Shown here piece by piece: positions 36,337 to 45,631 of a DNA stretch of 64,000 nucleotides. Made by a program: the position numbers and the translations under genes. Source of the DNA: Chromobacterium piscinae. Its GTDB lineage: Bacteria > Pseudomonadota > Gammaproteobacteria > Burkholderiales > Chromobacteriaceae. Positions within the stretch are counted from its first letter, which is position 1; every line of letters starts with the position of its first letter. The DNA lies in contig NZ_JAJOHV010000006.1 of NCBI RefSeq assembly GCF_021129175.1, positions 1 through 64,000 on the forward strand. Direction: 5' to 3'. Under the pieces are notes generated by a model. The model was not told the DNA's origin. It saw only the letters and a list, made by a program, of their open reading frames with translations, and made no database searches.

Positions 36337-37881
36337 CTATTGACCCGATTGGGCTTCCTCCGCCTCGCGGCGGGCTTGCTCGGCGAAGTAATGCGCGCGG
36401 CGCGCTTCCTTGGCTGCGGCTTTCTCCGCCAGCTCGGCGGCTTTCTTTTCCTTCTCAGCGTTTTCTTCCGCCAGGCGGGCTGCCTTGACGGCCTCGCGTT
36501 CGGCGGCTTCGATCGCCTCGATCTCCTCGACTTCCTTGCGCGTTTTGCACGGGCTGGTTTTTTCGAACCAGGCCACGGACTCGACGTGCGCGGTGTGCGG
36601 GAACATGTTGATGATGCCGGCCGCCTTCAGCGTGTAACCTTTGGTGTTGACCAGGATGCCGGCATCGCGCGCTAGCGTGGCCGGGTTACAGGACACGTAG
36701 ACGATGCGCTTGGGCGCGGTGTCCTCGGTGATGGCCTTCAGCAGCTGCACCGCGCCGTCGCGCGGTGGGTCCACCAGCATCTTGTCGAATTTTCCTAGGG
36801 CCGCGAACGACTCCTCGGTCACTTCGAACAGGTTGGCCATCTCATAGCTCACCTTGTCCTGCAGCTGGTTATGCGTGGCGTTCTCCACCGCGCGCTTCAC
36901 CAGCGGCTGGCTGCCTTCCATGCCGTGCACGATGGCGCCGGAACGGGCGATGGGCAGGGTGAAGTTGCCGATGCCGCAGAACATGTCGGCGATGCGCTCG
37001 CCCGGCTGCGGGTCCAGGAACTTCAGCGCGCGGGCCACCATCACCGCGTTGATTTGCGGGTTCACCTGAGTGAATTCGGTGGGGTAATAGGGCATCTCCA
37101 CCGCGAACTCCGGCATGCTGTAGGTCAGCTTGGGCGCGTCCAGCGGGTAGATCGGGTAGCAGGTCTCCGGGCCCTTGGGCTGCAGCCAGACCTGCAGCGG
37201 GCGCTCGGCGGTGCCGTGGGTGTCGGAAAACGCCTTCAGAATGGCGAAGTCGGCGTCGGTGATGGCGTCCATATTGCGGAACACCAGAATGTCCAGCTTG
37301 TCGCCGACCGCCACTTCCACCTGCGGCATCCGTTGGCTGATGGACAGCGTGGCGATCATCGCGCGCAGCGGCATGATCAGATCGGAGATGTGCTTGGGCA
37401 GGATGTGGCACTCGCGCATCTCGGCGATGTAGCTGGAGTTTTTCTCGTGGAAGCCCACCAGCACGCCGCCCTTCTTGGCCACCATGCGGGCGGACATGCG
37501 GGCGCGGTGGCGATAGTGCCAGGCCGGACCGGCGATGGGGGTGAGCACGCGTTCCGCCTTGACCTTGCCGATGCGCTTGAGATTGTCTTCCAGCACGCGC
37601 TGCTTGACCGCCACCTGGGCGGTGAATTCCACGTGTTGCATCGAACAGCCGCCGCAGACGCCGAAGTGCGGGCAGCGCGGCTCGGCGCGCATGAAGCTTT
37701 CCTTCAGCACCGCGGAGGTGTTGGCGTTTTCGTAGCTGGGCTTTTTGCGGTAGCTGCTGTAGACAACTTTTTCGTACGGCAGCGCGCCATCGATGAAGAT
37801 GGTCTTGCCGTCAACGTGGGCGACCCCCCGGCCTTCGTGGTCCAGCGATTCGACCAGGGCAATAGTCTGTGCGTGCGTCAT
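36337..37881 (-). CDS. rlmD: 23S rRNA (uracil-1939-C5) methyltransferase with charged C-terminal tail
   Basis: The 514-residue protein has an N-terminal TRAM-like domain and the [4Fe-4S] cysteine cluster [10 protein letters not shown], with a further Cys in MRECHIL. A SAM-dependent methyltransferase domain follows ([14 protein letters not shown]), and the catalytic Cys is in [13 protein letters not shown]. The last about 80 residues are an Ala/Glu/Lys-rich helix starting [20 protein letters not shown], not part of the usual RlmD. That tail is probably a coiled coil. It is divergent from the L,D-transpeptidase gene. Confidence 0.92.
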   Translation of the reverse strand: MTHAQTIALVESLDHEGRGVAHVDGKTIFIDGALPYEKVVYSSYRKKPSYENANTSAVLKESFMRAEPRCPHFGVCGGCSMQHVEFTAQVAVKQRVLEDNLKRIGKVKAERVLTPIAGPAWHYRHRARMSARMVAKKGGVLVGFHEKNSSYIAEMRECHILPKHISDLIMPLRAMIATLSISQRMPQVEVAVGDKLDILVFRNMDAITDADFAILKAFSDTHGTAERPLQVWLQPKGPETCYPIYPLDAPKLTYSMPEFAVEMPYYPTEFTQVNPQINAVMVARALKFLDPQPGERIADMFCGIGNFTLPIARSGAIVHGMEGSQPLVKRAVENATHNQLQDKVSYEMANLFEVTEESFAALGKFDKMLVDPPRDGAVQLLKAITEDTAPKRIVYVSCNPATLARDAGILVNTKGYTLKAAGIINMFPHTAHVESVAWFEKTSPCKTRKEVEEIEAIEAAEREAVKAARLAEENAEKEKKAAELAEKAAAKEARRAHYFAEQARREAEEAQSGQ

Positions 37882-38020
37882 CGTCTTGCTTGCAAAATCA
37901 AACGGTAAAACGCGGATTTTCTCAAAAACCGGCGATTCTTGCTGGTTTTTTTACGATCCCGGAATTCGCCGCCTTTCTGTTAGAATCAGCAGAGTGAATC
38001 ATGGTTACAGAAGGTGCGGT

Positions 38021-38923
38021 ATGTTGAAGCGGTTGTCGGTGCTGGCGCTGGGATGGTGGCTGGCTGTTCCCGTACAGGCGGCGGTGATGCCCGCGCCGGA
38101 TGTCGCGGTCAATCCCATAGGCCGCCACCTGGTGCTTAATCTGCCGCAGGCGCGGCTATTCCTGTACCAGGACGGCAAACTGGCGCGGATCTTCCCGGTG
38201 GCGGTTGGCAAGATGCTGACCCAGACTCCGACCGGCAGCTTCGACATCACAGGCATCTACCGCGCGCCGAGCTGGCATGTGCCCAAGTCCATCCAGGAAG
38301 AGATGCGGCGCAACGGCAAGGAAGTGCAGACCGTGGTGCCGCCAGGGCCCAACAACCCGCTGGGCCCGGTCTTCGTACGCTTCGGCGAGAACAGCCTGGG
38401 CCTGGGATTCCACGGCACCAACGCGCCGGGCTCGGTGCCGGGTTTCCGCAGTCACGGCTGTGTCCGGCTGCGCAACAACGACGCGTTGGAACTGGCAGGC
38501 ACAGTGAGCCGCGGCGACGCGGTCACCGTCGCCTACCAGACCATCATCTTGAGCGAGGACGAGGCCGGCCAGCTGTGGCTGACCGTCTACCGCAACCACT
38601 ACCGGCAGAGCGATCCCTCGCTGCCGTACTTGGCGGACACGCTGCTGGCCTGGCAGCGCCAGCACCAGCAGGCCTTGTTCGGCCAGCGGGTGGACAACGC
38701 GTTGAGGCAGCGCGACGGCAAGCCTGTTTGCCTGAGCTGCAAGAGCGCCAAAACCGACATCAACGGCAGTCTGAGCGCCTTGCCCTGGCTGTCGAAGATG
38801 AACCCGCCGGTTCCGCCCGCGCCCGCCGCGCCGGCGGCCAGCCAGCCGCAGAACGAGCGCCAGCCGGGACCGCCGTCGGCCAGGGCCGGCCAGCGTGTCC
38901 GGCCGGCCGCCAAGGCGGGCTGA
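38021..38923 (+). CDS. L,D-transpeptidase (YkuD family, ErfK/YbiS-like)
   Basis: The 300-residue protein has a signal peptide (about 1-20, ending VPVQA). A YkuD domain follows, with the catalytic motif SHGCVRL (Cys147), a His at HGTNAPGSVPGFRS and the substrate loop VPPGPNNPLGP. It forms 3-3 crosslinks or attaches proteins to peptidoglycan in the periplasm. The last about 60 residues are Pro/Ala-rich and disordered, and CLSCKS near residue 235 adds a possible disulfide. AGAAGG lies before the ATG. Confidence 0.92.
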   Translation: MLKRLSVLALGWWLAVPVQAAVMPAPDVAVNPIGRHLVLNLPQARLFLYQDGKLARIFPVAVGKMLTQTPTGSFDITGIYRAPSWHVPKSIQEEMRRNGKEVQTVVPPGPNNPLGPVFVRFGENSLGLGFHGTNAPGSVPGFRSHGCVRLRNNDALELAGTVSRGDAVTVAYQTIILSEDEAGQLWLTVYRNHYRQSDPSLPYLADTLLAWQRQHQQALFGQRVDNALRQRDGKPVCLSCKSAKTDINGSLSALPWLSKMNPPVPPAPAAPAASQPQNERQPGPPSARAGQRVRPAAKAG

Positions 38924-38940
38924 GTCCGTCGGTTTGAGCC

Positions 38941-38976
38941 AACGCATCCGGGCCGCGATCGCGGCCCGGATGCGTT
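38941..38976. terminator. Perfect 36-bp palindrome, bidirectional terminator
   Basis: The whole of 38941-38976 is a perfect palindrome (arms AACGCATCCGGGCCGC, centre GATC) between the convergent L,D-transpeptidase and metY genes. It is GC-rich with only short flanking T/A runs. Confidence 0.75.
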
Positions 38977-38987
38977 TGGCGGCGCGT

Positions 38988-40265
38988 TTACTGCGCCGCG
39001 GCCTTCAGCGCCTGGCCGATATCGGCCAGGATGTCGTCGATGTGCTCGATGCCGATGGAGAGCCGAATCAGTTCAGGCTTGACTCCGGCGCTCAGTTGTT
39101 CCTCCGGCGACAACTGGCGGTGGGTGGTGGTGGCTGGGTGGCAGGCCAGAGATTTGGCGTCTCCGATATTGACCAGCCGCGTCACCAGTTGCAGCGCGTC
39201 GATGAAGCGGCCGCCGGCCTCCGCGCCGCCCTTGATGCCGAAGGACAAAATGCCGGAGGCGCGGCCGCCCAGGTAGCGGTCGGCCAGCGGCTTGCTGGGG
39301 TGGTCCGGCAGGCCGGCGTATTCCACCCATTCCACCGCCGCGCTTTCCTTCAGGAAGCTGGCCGCTTTCAATGCGTTGTCGCAGATGCGGTCCATCCGCA
39401 GCGCCAGTGTTTCTATGCCCTGCAGGATCAGGAAGGCGTTGAACGGCGACAGCGCCGCGCCCATGTTCCGCAGCGGCACCACGCGGGCGCGGGCGATGTA
39501 GGCGGCTTCGCCCAGCGCTTCCACGTAGTTGACGCCGTGATAGCTGACATCCGGCTCGTTCAGGCGCTTGAAGCGCGCCTTGTGTTGTCCCCATGGAAAC
39601 TTGCCGGAATCGACGATGGCGCCGCCTATGCTGTTGCCGTGGCCGCCCAGATATTTGGTCAGGCTGTGGACCACGATGTCGGCGCCGTGTTCGAACGGCC
39701 GGCACAGATAGGGCGAGGGCACGGTGTTGTCGACGATCAGCGGCAGGCCATGTCGATGGGCCTCGGCGGCGAAGGCGGCGAAGTCCACCACATTGCCCAG
39801 CGGGTTGCCTATCGATTCGCAGAACACGGCCTTGGTGCGCTCGTCCACCAGCGCGGCGATCGCGGCCGGGTCCTTGTAGTCGACGAAGCGGACTTCGATG
39901 CCCAACTGCGGGAAGGTGTGGGCGAACAGGTTGTAGGTGCCGCCGTACAGGGTGCGGGTGGCGATGATGTTGTCGCCGGATTCGGCGATGGTCTGGATCG
40001 AGTAGCTGACCGCCGCCATGCCGGACGCCACCGCCAGCGCGCCGATGCCGCCCTCCAGCGCCGCGATCCGTTTTTCCAGCACGTCGGTGGTGGGGTTCAT
40101 GATGCGGGTGTAGATATTGCCCTGCACCTTGAGGTCGAATAGGTCGGCTCCGTGCTGGGTGCTGTCGAAGGCGTAGCTGGTGGTCTGGTACAGCGGCACC
40201 GCTACCGCCTTGGTGGTCGGGTCGGGGCTGTAGCCGGCGTGGACGGCGAGGGTTTCCAGTTTCAT
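38988..40265 (-). CDS. metY: O-acetylhomoserine sulfhydrylase
   Basis: The 425-residue PLP enzyme belongs to the Cys/Met metabolism group. The PLP lysine is in VVHSLTKYLGGHG and the signature NPTTDVLEKRIAALEG is near the N-terminus. Its length and opening (ETLAVHAGYSPDPTTKAVAV) match O-acetylhomoserine aminocarboxypropyltransferase, which makes homocysteine from sulfide. The ATG at 40265 has GGAGCC upstream; an ATG 15 codons earlier is less likely. It is monocistronic. Confidence 0.92.
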   Translation of the reverse strand: MKLETLAVHAGYSPDPTTKAVAVPLYQTTSYAFDSTQHGADLFDLKVQGNIYTRIMNPTTDVLEKRIAALEGGIGALAVASGMAAVSYSIQTIAESGDNIIATRTLYGGTYNLFAHTFPQLGIEVRFVDYKDPAAIAALVDERTKAVFCESIGNPLGNVVDFAAFAAEAHRHGLPLIVDNTVPSPYLCRPFEHGADIVVHSLTKYLGGHGNSIGGAIVDSGKFPWGQHKARFKRLNEPDVSYHGVNYVEALGEAAYIARARVVPLRNMGAALSPFNAFLILQGIETLALRMDRICDNALKAASFLKESAAVEWVEYAGLPDHPSKPLADRYLGGRASGILSFGIKGGAEAGGRFIDALQLVTRLVNIGDAKSLACHPATTTHRQLSPEEQLSAGVKPELIRLSIGIEHIDDILADIGQALKAAAQ

Positions 40266-40416
40266 CGTGGGCTCCGGTTGAGTGGGCGGGTGGCTGCAGG
40301 CGCTTGTCATGATCGCTTACCTTAATGCCGCCGCGCGCTTGCCACAAGGAGATATCGATGATGCCGGATATAACTTTTGAATCTATTTAATCCATCATCG
40401 ATCAGTCTTGCTTGGT

Positions 40417-40941
40417 TTATTCCCATCCAGGATGGTTGCGCCGCAGCTCCGCCCAGATTTTCAAAACGTGGGCCGCGTAGGGCTGGGCCTTGCTCGGGGT
40501 GGGGCTGTGATAGGCGCCGATGCCGGCTACCCAGCTGCCGGTGCGCCTCACTTCGGAAGAGAGCAGCCAAGCGGCGACCTGAACATTGACGCAGGGATCG
40601 TATAGCCGGGCGCGGTCGATATTGTAGCGCGCCAGTTTGGGCAGCCAATTGTCGTTGATCTGCCAGTAGCTGATGTCGTTGCTGCCGTTGCGGTTATGGC
40701 CGGTAATGTAGGGATTGCTGAACTGGACGCCGGACTCTTTTACTTTCAGCGCCATCAGCAGCAGATAGGGCACGCTGAAGCGGCGGGAGGCGTCCAGCGC
40801 GCAATTGGCGGTGCGTCTGATGTCGAAGTGTTCCGTGACCCGGTCGGCGGGGGCCGCTTGGCAGGAAAGGGCCGGCAATAGCGCAAGGATGAAAGCCCAT
40901 TGCCGGCGAGAGGGATGGAATCGGCGTGTCTGGGGGTTCAT
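40417..40941 (-). CDS. Pilus-associated lytic transglycosylase (SLT domain, IagB/VirB1-like)
   Basis: The 174-residue periplasmic protein has a signal peptide (about 10-29, ending LSCQAAP). A lysozyme-like SLT domain follows: the catalytic Glu is in MALKVKESGVQF, then NGSNDISYWQIND and GIGAYHSP. Such enzymes open peptidoglycan locally for secretion systems and type IVb pili (R64 PilT, IagB, VirB1). Its start overlaps the stop of the DotD-like gene by four bases (ATGA), linking it to the pilus cluster despite opposite direction. Confidence 0.88.
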   Translation of the reverse strand: MNPQTRRFHPSRRQWAFILALLPALSCQAAPADRVTEHFDIRRTANCALDASRRFSVPYLLLMALKVKESGVQFSNPYITGHNRNGSNDISYWQINDNWLPKLARYNIDRARLYDPCVNVQVAAWLLSSEVRRTGSWVAGIGAYHSPTPSKAQPYAAHVLKIWAELRRNHPGWE

Positions 40942-41603
40942 GGCAGACGCCGCAGGGGTCCCAGGGCTTCCCGAACCTTGCGCTCTCCGGCGCCGTCGTC
41001 GAGGAAGGGGCCGATTCGAACCTGGAATTTCCTGCCGACATCCTGGATCTGGCTGTCAAATCCCTTGGTTTTGTAGGCGGCGGCTACGCGCGCGGCCAAG
41101 GCGCGTTTGGCGAAGATTCCGCCGTCCATCGCGTATTTCTGCGAGGGTGGCTTGTCTGGCGCCTTGGCGGCGGCCGGCGAGCCGATGATCATTCGCGTGT
41201 AGTCGAGCGCGATGGTCCTGGTTTTTGCGTCCACCACCAGTACGTAGGGAAACTGATCGCCGATGGCTTGCAGCACCGTCAGCGCCGGTTGCGACGCGCT
41301 TTTGATGCGTACGATGGCGGTATTGTCGGCGGCGCCGCGTTCTTCGAAGCGCCAGCCAATGGCGTCGGCGAGGTCTCGGGCGATCTCGCGGGGCGAGCCG
41401 GTGTAGTCGGCAGAGTACGCCTGTCTGAGATCCTCGGCCGGATTCGTCGCAGCGCGCGGCATCCCCTGGCGGCCGTCTTTCGCCGCATCCGTGGCTTTGG
41501 TCACGGTTGCCAGTTCGGAGGAGCCGCCCGGGCGATTGTATGGGGGCGGGGCGCAGGCGCTGAGGGCGGCTGTGAGCAGCGCCAGCCATGATGGTATTTT
41601 CAT
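40938..41603 (-). CDS. DotD-like lipoprotein with C-terminal SPOR-like domain
   Basis: The 221-residue protein has a lipobox LLTAALSAC (Cys17). A DotD/TraH-like fold at about 75-145 has REIARDLADAIGWRFEE and PYVLVVDAKTRTIALDY. A C-terminal SPOR-like repeat at about 165-215 has FAKRALAARVAAAYKTKGFD and FQVRIGPFL. DotD/TraH lipoproteins support secretins in type IVB and type IVb pilus systems; SPOR domains bind denuded peptidoglycan. It is divergent from the TcpQ-like gene and translationally coupled to the transglycosylase. Domain calls are by pattern only. Confidence 0.65.
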   Translation of the reverse strand: MKIPSWLALLTAALSACAPPPYNRPGGSSELATVTKATDAAKDGRQGMPRAATNPAEDLRQAYSADYTGSPREIARDLADAIGWRFEERGAADNTAIVRIKSASQPALTVLQAIGDQFPYVLVVDAKTRTIALDYTRMIIGSPAAAKAPDKPPSQKYAMDGGIFAKRALAARVAAAYKTKGFDSQIQDVGRKFQVRIGPFLDDGAGERKVREALGPLRRLP

Positions 41604-41616
41604 TCTCTAAAATTTA

Positions 41617-41642
41617 TTTGATAAAATAGTAACTATATCAAA
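41617..41642. promoter_or_regulatory. Inverted repeat with pil-locus motif, upstream of the DotD-like gene
   Basis: TTTGATA (41617-41623) and TATCAAA (41636-41642) flank a 12-bp core. The 14-mer AAAATAGTAACTAT at 41623-41636 is shared, in the same gene-relative orientation, with the region before pilS (48556-48569). It sits 14-39 bp before the DotD-like start, so it is a candidate promoter/operator element. Confidence 0.45.
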
Positions 41643-41747
41643 CAAAAAATTGGTAGGCTACTCCCTCGGTGGCTGAGAGGGTTGCCGCTTTGGATTCGCA
41701 TTGTGTTGATCTGTGCATGATCTTATTTGACTGGCATCTATAAAATG

Positions 41748-41773
41748 TTTGATATAATATTCACTAAAGTGAA
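41748..41773 (+). promoter_or_regulatory. Candidate promoter and operator of the rightward pil operon
   Basis: TATAAT at 41753-41758 is a consensus -10 directly followed by the inverted repeat TTCACT-AA-AGTGAA (41760-41773). No good -35 lies at 17 bp; the best TTGACT is 20 bp away at 41727-41732. The palindrome lies over the expected transcription start, so a repressor or activator site is plausible. Confidence 0.5.
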
Positions 41774-41789
41774 CTATTAGGGTTCGGCT

Positions 41790-42338
41790 GTGAAGAAGAA
41801 ATTATTGCTGGCGACGTTTGTTCTGATGCACGCGGTCCAGGCGCGCGCTGGATTTCTGTACTTGGGCGGCGATACCGGTTTGCAGCCTCCTGGCACGGGT
41901 TTGGTTGGCGGGGCCGAGGTCAAGGCGCCGCCATCACCGCCGCCTTCTCCGGCCGCGGCGCCATCGCCAGCAGCGCCTGCGCCCGCGGCGGTGCCGCCTG
42001 TGGCGCCGCTGCCCATGGCGGCGGCAAGTCCGTCCGCAAAGGAGGCAATGACAGCAGCGACAGCCGAAGGGGCTGCCGCCAGCCGCGTCGTGCTGCGCTT
42101 GCAGCCTGGGGCGGGCAGGGTTTCCGCCGCGCTGCGCGACTTTGCCAAAACCAATGGCTGGGTTCTTGCCTGGGAGTTGGATCGCGATTTTCCAATCGAC
42201 TATCCCGCGACTTTCAGCGGCTCTTTTCTCGATGTGATCGAGCAGGTGGCCAGGTCGCTGCAGAACACGGATTCGCCGGTGCGGGTCAAGGTCTACGAAG
42301 CGAACAAGGTCATTCGCGTGCTTCAAGCCGCACGATGA
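41790..42338 (+). CDS. TcpQ/PilL-type pilus biogenesis protein
   Basis: The 182-residue protein has a signal peptide (KKKLLLATFVLMHAVQARAG). A Pro/Ala-rich linker spans about 35-85. The C-terminal domain has LAWELDRDFPIDYPATFSGS and then DVIEQVARSLQN, the TcpQ C-terminal pattern. TcpQ-like proteins stabilise the secretin of the toxin-coregulated pilus. The start is GTG at 41790. It is the first gene of the rightward pilus operon and overlaps the secretin gene. Confidence 0.82.
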   Translation: MKKKLLLATFVLMHAVQARAGFLYLGGDTGLQPPGTGLVGGAEVKAPPSPPPSPAAAPSPAAPAPAAVPPVAPLPMAAASPSAKEAMTAATAEGAAASRVVLRLQPGAGRVSAALRDFAKTNGWVLAWELDRDFPIDYPATFSGSFLDVIEQVARSLQNTDSPVRVKVYEANKVIRVLQAAR

Positions 42339-42346
42339 GGGGATGT

Positions 42347-43945
42347 ATGAGGAATATGCTTGTTGTCGCGTGCTGCTCGGTCATGGCGGCCGGCTGCGGC
42401 ACGCCGGGCCTGTTGCAGAACACGGATGAGCGCATCGGCGACGTGCAGGACGCATCGCGCAAGGCCGGCGCGGAGTTGGCGTATCCGGCGGCGGAGCTGG
42501 TGGAGCGGAATGGCGGAGCCTGGCTTGCCCATCGTTCGGTCGTGATGGATGAGGCGGACGCGTTGCCGGCTCGCTTCGAGGAGCCGGCCAGCTTCGCATC
42601 CGGCAGGGCATTGCCGCTGTCGCTGCTGCTTGAACAGATCGCCAAGGAGCAGGGAGTCGTCATCCGTCTGGCGCGCGATATCTTCAGCGCCGGGGCGGCG
42701 AAGCAGACCGGCGCCGCGCCGCAGACGGCGGCGCTGCCGGCGCTGCAGCCGGGTTTGGGAGCATTGCCGCTGCCCGCAGCGACTGGAGGCGATGGAGAGC
42801 CCAGGGCGCAAGTGAATTACAGCGGCAGCCTGCGCGGCTTGCTGGATGCCGTGGCCAACCGTACCGGCACCTACTGGGTGTACCGCAGTGGGGCGGTCAA
42901 ATTCTCTCGCTTGCTTACCCGGACTTTTCAGATCAAGACCATGCCGGGCACCTCCAGCTATGTGGCCAAGGTGGGCAAGAGCTCGCAGAGCAGCACTGGC
43001 GGGGGCGGCACCGCTGGCGGTTCCAGCCTGAATTTCGGCTCGGACTCATCGGTCAGCATGAATTCGGAAATGAAATACTGGGACCGGCTCAGCGATACGG
43101 TCAACAGCATGCTGTCGCCGCTTGGGCGGGCGGTGTCGTCCGAGATGACCAGCTCCATCACGGTGACCGATTCGGCCGACGTCATTGAGCGCGTGAGCCG
43201 TTACGTCGATGGCGAAAACGCGGTACTGGGGCGGCAGGTCAGCTTGTCGGTGCAGGTGTTTTCGATCCGCCTGACCCGCGACTCTGCGGCCGGCATAGAT
43301 TGGGATCTGGTGTATCACGCAGCGCAAAGCGGCTGGGGCAGCTCGTTCCGGATGGCGGGCAATTCGGATACTAGCCAAGGCGTGTTCGGCATCACGATGG
43401 ATTCCGGGCAGTTCAAGGGATCGAAAATCCTGTTGCAGGCGCTGAGCCAACAAGGACGCGTGAGCACGGTGGTCAATACCAATGTCGTCACCCTCAATAA
43501 TCAGCCGGCGCCGGTGGCGGTCACCAGCAACCGCGGCTATCTGGCCCGGGTCACCAGCACGCCCGGCACCAACGGTTCCGGACCCAGCGTTGGGTTGGAG
43601 CCGGGCCTGATCTCGACCGGCTTCGTCATGAATTTGCTGCCGACCTTGCTGAACAACAGCAGCGTCATGTTGCAGGTTCAGATCGATCTGTCCGAGTTGA
43701 TGGGGATCGATGAGGTCAAGTCCGGAGACAACCTGATCCAGACGCCGAATACTTCGTCGGTGCAGACGATGCAGCGCGCGGCGCTGAAGTCCGGACAGAC
43801 GCTGATCCTGAGCGGGTTCCGCCAGGCCAGGAACAATACGCGGCGCAAGGGCGTGATTGCGTACGAGGGCGGCACGAAGACCGCCTCGCAGAGCGACGAG
43901 GAAGTCATCGTGGTCATCTCGCCGCAACTGACCGAGGGCGTGTGA
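42347..43945 (+). CDS. pilN: Type IVb pilus secretin (PilN/BfpB family)
   Basis: The 532-residue outer-membrane lipoprotein has a lipobox in VMAAGCGTPG and N-domains with LDAVANRTGTYWVYRSGAV. A Gly/Ser-rich loop lies near 220-235. The secretin core has VNTNVVTLNNQPAPVAVTSN, followed by LNLLP-type and PQLTEGV ends. It forms the outer-membrane gate for the pilus. The ATG at 42347 has GAGGGG just upstream; an in-frame ATG at 42335, overlapping the TcpQ stop, is the alternative start. It resembles R64 PilN. Confidence 0.9.
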   Translation: MRNMLVVACCSVMAAGCGTPGLLQNTDERIGDVQDASRKAGAELAYPAAELVERNGGAWLAHRSVVMDEADALPARFEEPASFASGRALPLSLLLEQIAKEQGVVIRLARDIFSAGAAKQTGAAPQTAALPALQPGLGALPLPAATGGDGEPRAQVNYSGSLRGLLDAVANRTGTYWVYRSGAVKFSRLLTRTFQIKTMPGTSSYVAKVGKSSQSSTGGGGTAGGSSLNFGSDSSVSMNSEMKYWDRLSDTVNSMLSPLGRAVSSEMTSSITVTDSADVIERVSRYVDGENAVLGRQVSLSVQVFSIRLTRDSAAGIDWDLVYHAAQSGWGSSFRMAGNSDTSQGVFGITMDSGQFKGSKILLQALSQQGRVSTVVNTNVVTLNNQPAPVAVTSNRGYLARVTSTPGTNGSGPSVGLEPGLISTGFVMNLLPTLLNNSSVMLQVQIDLSELMGIDEVKSGDNLIQTPNTSSVQTMQRAALKSGQTLILSGFRQARNNTRRKGVIAYEGGTKTASQSDEEVIVVISPQLTEGV

Positions 43946-43946
43946 G

Positions 43947-45227
43947 GTGTCCCGGCTGCTGTTCGGCAATCTGGTTGTCGAGGTCCAGTGGGAAGCGCTG
44001 CTTGGGCTGAGCAAGGAAGCGGACGAGATCCGCGAACTATCCTCACGTCGGGGAACCAAGCAGTTCCTGGTGTTGCGCAATCAGCTGGGTCCGCATGTGG
44101 TGGGCTTGGCCGACTTGCCCGGCAATGTGCGCAAAACGGCGTATTTCGCTCTGGCCGGCCTGCTCCGGGAAATGTCGGACGATGACAACATTCTCTTCCT
44201 GCATACCGATCCGGAGGATGCGGAAAGCCTGATTTTCATCGCCATACACGAGGGCAAGCCGACATATGACCGCGTGGTTTCCCGCGGCGAGGCCATCGCC
44301 GCGGCCAGGCAGTTCATCCAGGAGGTCGGGACCGGGGTCACCGTCTTGGGCGATGTGTCCGAAGGCCCGCTGGTTGCGACCAGGTTGCTCGATCTCGAGC
44401 ATATCGTCAGCGCGCTGGCCGATGAGGATAAGGCGGCGTCACGCTTCCAACCCTTGCCTGGCGGCGGCCGCTGGGCGGTCGCCTTGTTGATGCTGGTTCT
44501 GGCGGGCATGGGGTGCGGCGCCTGGTGGTGGACCCAGGAACAAGAGCGCGAACGGCTGGCGAGCCTGGCGACGCTGCAGGCGGCCAGCCCAGATCCGGCG
44601 GCGATCTATCGCGGCCAGATGGAAAAAGCCTGGCAGGGACTTCCGTTGCGGCATGGCGTGGGGTATGCCCGGGCGATGCAGGGCGTCGTCCAGCAATTGC
44701 CGTTGTCGGCGGGCGGATGGCGGATCAGCCGCATGTTTTGCCAAAACGGCGTTTGCGCGCTGACTTGGCTGCGCGGGGTCGGGGGCACGTTCGAAACCTT
44801 GCTTGCGCAGCGCCGTAATGTCCGTTTCCAGGACATGAATACTGCGGAGGAGAGCCTGGATTTCGCTCCGCCGGCCGGCGCTCCCGCGATTGAAGCGATG
44901 GATGCCTCGCAGTTCTACCTAAGGGCTGGTGTGCGGATGCAGATGCTGGATGACTACGGAAAATCCTTCTCTGGGGAAAGCCGGCTGCAGGTGGCCTTGA
45001 ACAAGATAGAGCCTCTGGTGCCGGTGCCGCCGGAGTTAAAGAGCCGGGCGGTCCAGCTTCGGCCGCTGGGCAAGGGGGACTGGATGCTGCAAGGCCATCT
45101 GGCGTTTCTGGATTCCTTGCCGGGCCTGATGGAGAAAGCCAACAACATGACGATAGATCAACTCGCAGTGACGGTAGATGACAAGAATCCCGCATTTTCG
45201 GCGAAGGGAGCGTTCTATGTCCGCTAA
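43947..45227 (+). CDS. pilO: Type IVb pilus protein PilO
   Basis: The 426-residue protein has a cytoplasmic N-terminal domain (RRGTKQFLVLRNQLGPHVVG). One membrane segment lies at about 177-193 (WAVALLMLVLAGMGCGAWWW). The periplasmic C-terminal domain follows. The layout matches PilO of R64, a bitopic inner-membrane platform protein. The start is GTG, one base after the pilN stop. Its end overlaps pilP by eleven bases. Confidence 0.85.
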   Translation: MSRLLFGNLVVEVQWEALLGLSKEADEIRELSSRRGTKQFLVLRNQLGPHVVGLADLPGNVRKTAYFALAGLLREMSDDDNILFLHTDPEDAESLIFIAIHEGKPTYDRVVSRGEAIAAARQFIQEVGTGVTVLGDVSEGPLVATRLLDLEHIVSALADEDKAASRFQPLPGGGRWAVALLMLVLAGMGCGAWWWTQEQERERLASLATLQAASPDPAAIYRGQMEKAWQGLPLRHGVGYARAMQGVVQQLPLSAGGWRISRMFCQNGVCALTWLRGVGGTFETLLAQRRNVRFQDMNTAEESLDFAPPAGAPAIEAMDASQFYLRAGVRMQMLDDYGKSFSGESRLQVALNKIEPLVPVPPELKSRAVQLRPLGKGDWMLQGHLAFLDSLPGLMEKANNMTIDQLAVTVDDKNPAFSAKGAFYVR

Positions 45228-45612
45228 TCCGCTGAAATGGCTGGCGCTCGCCGGGTTGGCGCTGGCTTTGCCCGCGGCGGCGGAAACCGTAGACAGTTTC
45301 GCAAGAGGGGCGTTGTCGTCGAGCGGCGGCATGCCGCCGCTGCCCGCCGCGGGAGCCGCGCCCGCACTGCCAGGGCCGGGGGGGGAGGCTGCGGCGCAGC
45401 CGTTCGACCTGATGTTTATCCAGAGCCGGGGCAAGGTTCGCAAGGCTTATATCGTGGTGGGCGGAAAATACGGCCGGGCAGTTCAGGCCGGCGACATGTT
45501 GCAGGAGTGGAAGATCGCGGCGGTGGGCGAAGACTATGTCGACATGGCGCGCCGCGGCAAGCGGACGCGTTTGCTGATGGATGCCGGCGCGGCGATCTCG
45601 GAGCCGCGCTGA
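45217..45612 (+). CDS. pilP: Type IVb pilus protein PilP
   Basis: The 131-residue protein has a signal peptide (LKWLALAGLALALPAAAE). A Gly/Pro-rich linker and a small C-terminal domain follow (AYIVVGGKYGRAVQAGDMLQ). This fold resembles GspC/PilP HR domains that dock on secretins. It overlaps pilO and lies 19 bp before pilQ. Confidence 0.85.
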   Translation: MSANPLKWLALAGLALALPAAAETVDSFARGALSSSGGMPPLPAAGAAPALPGPGGEAAAQPFDLMFIQSRGKVRKAYIVVGGKYGRAVQAGDMLQEWKIAAVGEDYVDMARRGKRTRLLMDAGAAISEPR

Positions 45613-45631
45613 ACGCGGGAAGGAGTGGATC

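Noticed and set aside
40358-40390. Ten-codon ORF MMPDITFESI with a good AAGGAG site
   Set aside because: Too short to support as a gene; no downstream gene on that strand for which it would be a leader.
41655-41690. TPP-riboswitch-like string with CTGAGAGGG
   Set aside because: Only the short motif is present; the conserved second half and stems of a TPP riboswitch are missing and no thiamine gene follows.
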